From Camarhynchus parvulus (Eukaryota > Chordata > Aves > Passeriformes > Thraupidae), in assembly GCF_901933205.1 (NCBI RefSeq), contig NC_044572.1:27180501-27244500 (forward strand): 64,000 nucleotides of DNA, written 5' to 3'. A model generated the notes under the pieces. It was not told the DNA's origin and did no database searches. It saw nothing but the letters and a program-made list of their open reading frames with translations. Below, piece by piece: positions 61,086 to 64,000 of this stretch (within the stretch, counting starts at the first letter, position 1; each line of letters begins with the position of its first letter). The translations under genes and the position numbers were made by a program.

Positions 61086-61870
61086 CAAAAGAAAAAGTAT
61101 ATTTATTGTTCTTAAAAGTAAACCATTAAAAAAAATTCTATTATATATAACAGGTAGAATTTAGTTTGTTATGAAAGAAACATCTACCCGTAGTCAATAT
61201 AGCAAGCATTCAGAGCACTACTGAATGAAGAACAAGAAAGTAATTTTGCTTATTAAATTCATGTCTTGGGAAAGTCATGTCATAGCTGTTGGTTGTAGTT
61301 GTAGTTTAAAAACTGAATTCATTGAGCAATATTTTGGAGAATTATCAATGCTAATGCTTACAGTTTTCCACTGGAAGTTACATCTTAGTGTGAGATTCCA
61401 CTATGTAGGTTCAGATAAGACATCCACAGTTCCACTCCCTTCCTCTGCTCTCTTTGAAAAGTCCGTTTTTTAAATGCACTTCTAAATTCACTACATTAGA
61501 ATATCACCCTAGCAATAGCCTTCAGGGGTCACCTGTCAAATTGCATTAAAAGAGCTGTATCACCTAACCTGGCAGCAGACTGAGACACCTAAAAACTCAC
61601 AAAACTCAATGGGCTCTTTGCCAATTCTGCCAACCCCAGAAAATCATAAATAATGTCACAGCTAAAACTCCACACTTAGCTGAAAAAGAGTTAGAAGTGT
61701 GAGGAGGGAAAATCTAGTGGTGTTGCACTAGAAGGATAAGGTCCCTCATGGGGCATGGAGAACATGAGGGCAGGAGGATTGTCAGCCTTTAAGTTATTCT
61801 TTGCATCCCTTGTTGTGGGTTCTGGAGTACCCCACAAAGTAGGTTAGTGGGGGCAGTTCTTACACACGCT

Positions 61871-61892
61871 GAGAGTGAAACTTTTCACTCTC
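61871..61892. repeat. 10-bp perfect inverted repeat
   Basis: GAGAGTGAAA, spacer CT, then TTTCACTCTC. Each half carries a GTGAAA word. It may be chance, and no regulatory role is shown. Confidence 0.6.
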
Positions 61893-64000
61893 TTCATTCC
61901 AAGCAAAACTGGGAATACAGCAGCTGGCTTTCTGTGGAGTAATGGAAGAGTACTAGCAGCAAGGTTTTTTCTTCTCCTAGTTCCTTGGAGACCTGATCTG
62001 AACAGCTTGTGCCATTGATTTCTAATCTACACTAAAACTATTGTGGCCTCTCTTTCACACTGTAGGCAGAAGCTTATATCACTGTGTAGGCTTTTTTATG
62101 CAATATATAATAAGTATTAGTTAAGCTGGTGGTCTACTTACTGTAGAAAACTCAGAAAGTTTTAGCTTAAAATACTTTTATGTTGAAAATTTTAAAAGGC
62201 TTTTATTTGGAAAGTTCATGTAATATTATATGTACTTAATTCTACTTAAGTTGAATAAGAACTATTAAGTTCTTATTGTCTCATTCCCATTTTAAAAATA
62301 CCCTAATATTTAATTCAAATCTAGTTTCACTGTTTGACAAGATGCCTCAAAACATTGCCATGGTTCCTTCATTTTTGTATTTAAATTTGTATAAAGCATA
62401 TCTGTGGGTGGTTCATTTTTTTGTTATGAAGATTGATAAAACTCTGAAATTAAGTGGCACAGTATTTTTAGTATAGTTTCATCCATGTTACAGATATTTG
62501 AAGTAGGTTTCCTCAGACAGTTACATGTAGAAAAGTTCATGTAAAGCTGGTGGGTTTTATAAGTTAAAATGATTAGGTTCAAAACATAACTTTAGACACC
62601 ATAAACAAAATTTATGAGTAGACAATGAGCTTAATACATATGTTTAATGAGTAAATTGAAGAAAAGGAAAAATTTAATATTGCTGCAGTTGTCTTTTTCA
62701 GTTGCTTGAGTGTATTTATGTTTTCTGCCAGCCCCAGACTTGTAAATGTTATTAGATTCTTATGTGTTATTTTTAATTTTGCTATTTTGTGAGACATATG
62801 CACCACTGTCATTGTTTATACAAATGGCAAAACAGGCAAAAGAATTCCTTCTGTCTTGGCCGCCAGACCTTTGGGAAAAGCAATGCTTCAGCTTCTCTTG
62901 GTCTTTTTGAGACTTTCTGTGTCTTTGTCAACAAGGGGAAAAATCTGGAATTAATTAGAGAAGTCATTGTTGAGTGAGCTAAAAAATGTTTGGGTTTTTT
63001 TTCAGGAGGACTTTTTAATGAAAGTTTGGCTCTTCTTTTAGAATGTTAACTTCAATTCATTTGTTTCAAATTCATGCTTTGATTTCTGTTTCTGAATTAG
63101 GGAAATCTAACCCCTCAATTCCATCAAGAATGATGGATTATGTGTATTCTATACAGTATTCTATACAATGACTATGTTAGGAAGTACTGACTCACAGACA
63201 GCAAAAGTAGAAATGGGGAAATGATCAAGCAAAATGTCCATGACTGGAACTTAACAAAGTTCCACTCTCTGGAATTTTTTAACTAGTGTTGATACAGATG
63301 AAAGTTAGCTACACTGGGCAGTGGTAATAATTGTGGTACCAGACCCCATTTTCAGTTTCTTATTTTAAAAGTTGGAAAAACTTGTAAAACTTAAATCACT
63401 TGGATTCAGAATTCTTCAGGTCTCCTGTGTATCTTTTAGGCGGGATGTTTTCAGGCAAAATTTTTAAGGTGAGATTTGAGTAAATGTCCTGTCTGCCCAG
63501 GTGTCCCTCTCCCCATACCTTTAAGAAGAAAAGTGAATTGAAGTCTTTGATCGGTAAATTGAATTTTGGCAAAGACCTCCCTTTCTTTCCCAAGGACAGA
63601 GGAGAAATTTATTCATGTCAGTTTGATGAAATCTGAGAAAAGGGAAGCTTTGAAGGATGAAGTGAGAGAAATAGTTTCCTCATAACTATCAGAGTCATGA
63701 TATGGCAGGTTTTAGATCATTTGTCGTTGTGCTTAGAGTGTGCTGTGCACTGTTTGAGTGTACTTATCCCTAAAGTTGGAGCTGCTACAAGACTTGCAGG
63801 GAACAGTAATGTGGATTGAGAAGATGTTAAGGACAGTATCCTTATGACTAGTAATGCTGCACTAGATAATAAGAGTAAAATGGGGCAGTGAGTGTGGAGA
63901 CGTGTGTGACTCCCCTTCTTTTGGGTCATCTTTTGTCATTGATAGAGAGATGTGGGCAGAATGTGCAGAACTCAAGAATCCACAGCAGTCAGTTGTGGTG

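Larger units (their letters stand above)
47022..64000 (+). other. PHF14: PHF14 intron 12 of window (at least 17 kb, continues past the window)
   Basis: Begins GTAGGT. No acceptor followed by the rest of PHD4 was found to the end of the window, so the intron is at least 16.98 kb. It contains a T31 tract (50755-50785), a perfect-stem hairpin (57867-57914), a CR1 fragment (60573-61085) and a small palindrome (61871-61892). The many short open frames on both strands show no recognisable protein and are treated as noise. No RNA gene was recognised. Confidence 0.8.

Noticed and set aside
1..64000. CRISPR arrays, operons, prophage or other prokaryotic systems
   Set aside because: Spliced exons, CR1/LTR/SINE elements and AT-rich introns show this is a vertebrate genome. 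No regularly spaced repeats or prokaryotic gene organisation are present.

Overview
This is a 64 kb piece of an AT-rich vertebrate chromosome. Its transposable elements point to a bird, most likely a songbird (passerine). It carries several CR1 LINE fragments, a solo LTR that looks like the avian ERV-L type, and a tRNA-Ile-headed SINE with a CR1-like tail that matches my recollection of the passerine family TguSINE1. There are no bacterial-style genes.

The only host gene I can support is PHF14 (PHD finger protein 14), on the plus strand. Twelve internal coding exons (6039-47021, 1609 nt, about 536 codons) chain in frame. They encode the end of PHD1, the zinc knuckle, extended PHD2, a basic segment, a coiled coil, PHD3, a basic nuclear-localisation-like linker and the first part of PHD4. 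The N-terminal exons, the first half of PHD1, the last exon(s), the promoter and the 3' UTR are outside the window. From family knowledge, PHF14 is a nuclear histone-H3 reader. Its PHD1-knuckle-PHD2 unit binds the H3 tail, and the protein associates with TCF20, RAI1 and HMG20A.

Layout: 1-6038 is intron; 6039-24191 is an exon-dense stretch of nine exons; 24192-32484 is intron with a 0.8 kb GC-rich block, CR1 tails and a small tandem repeat; exon 10 is at 32485-32653; 32654-46691 is a 14 kb intron with the nested LTR/SINE and a 1.4 kb CR1; exons 11 and 12 lie 157 bp apart at 46692-47021; 47022-64000 is the start of a very large intron with a T31 tract, a perfect-stem hairpin and another CR1.

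The points most worth checking are a GC-AG intron (intron 8) with a weak-looking acceptor, a SINE nested in a solo LTR that has a candidate target-site duplication, a CpG-rich 0.8 kb block flanked by near-identical direct repeats, a 22-bp-stem hairpin at 57867-57914, and a CpG-rich internal exon in an otherwise AT-rich gene. I found no clearly new biological system.
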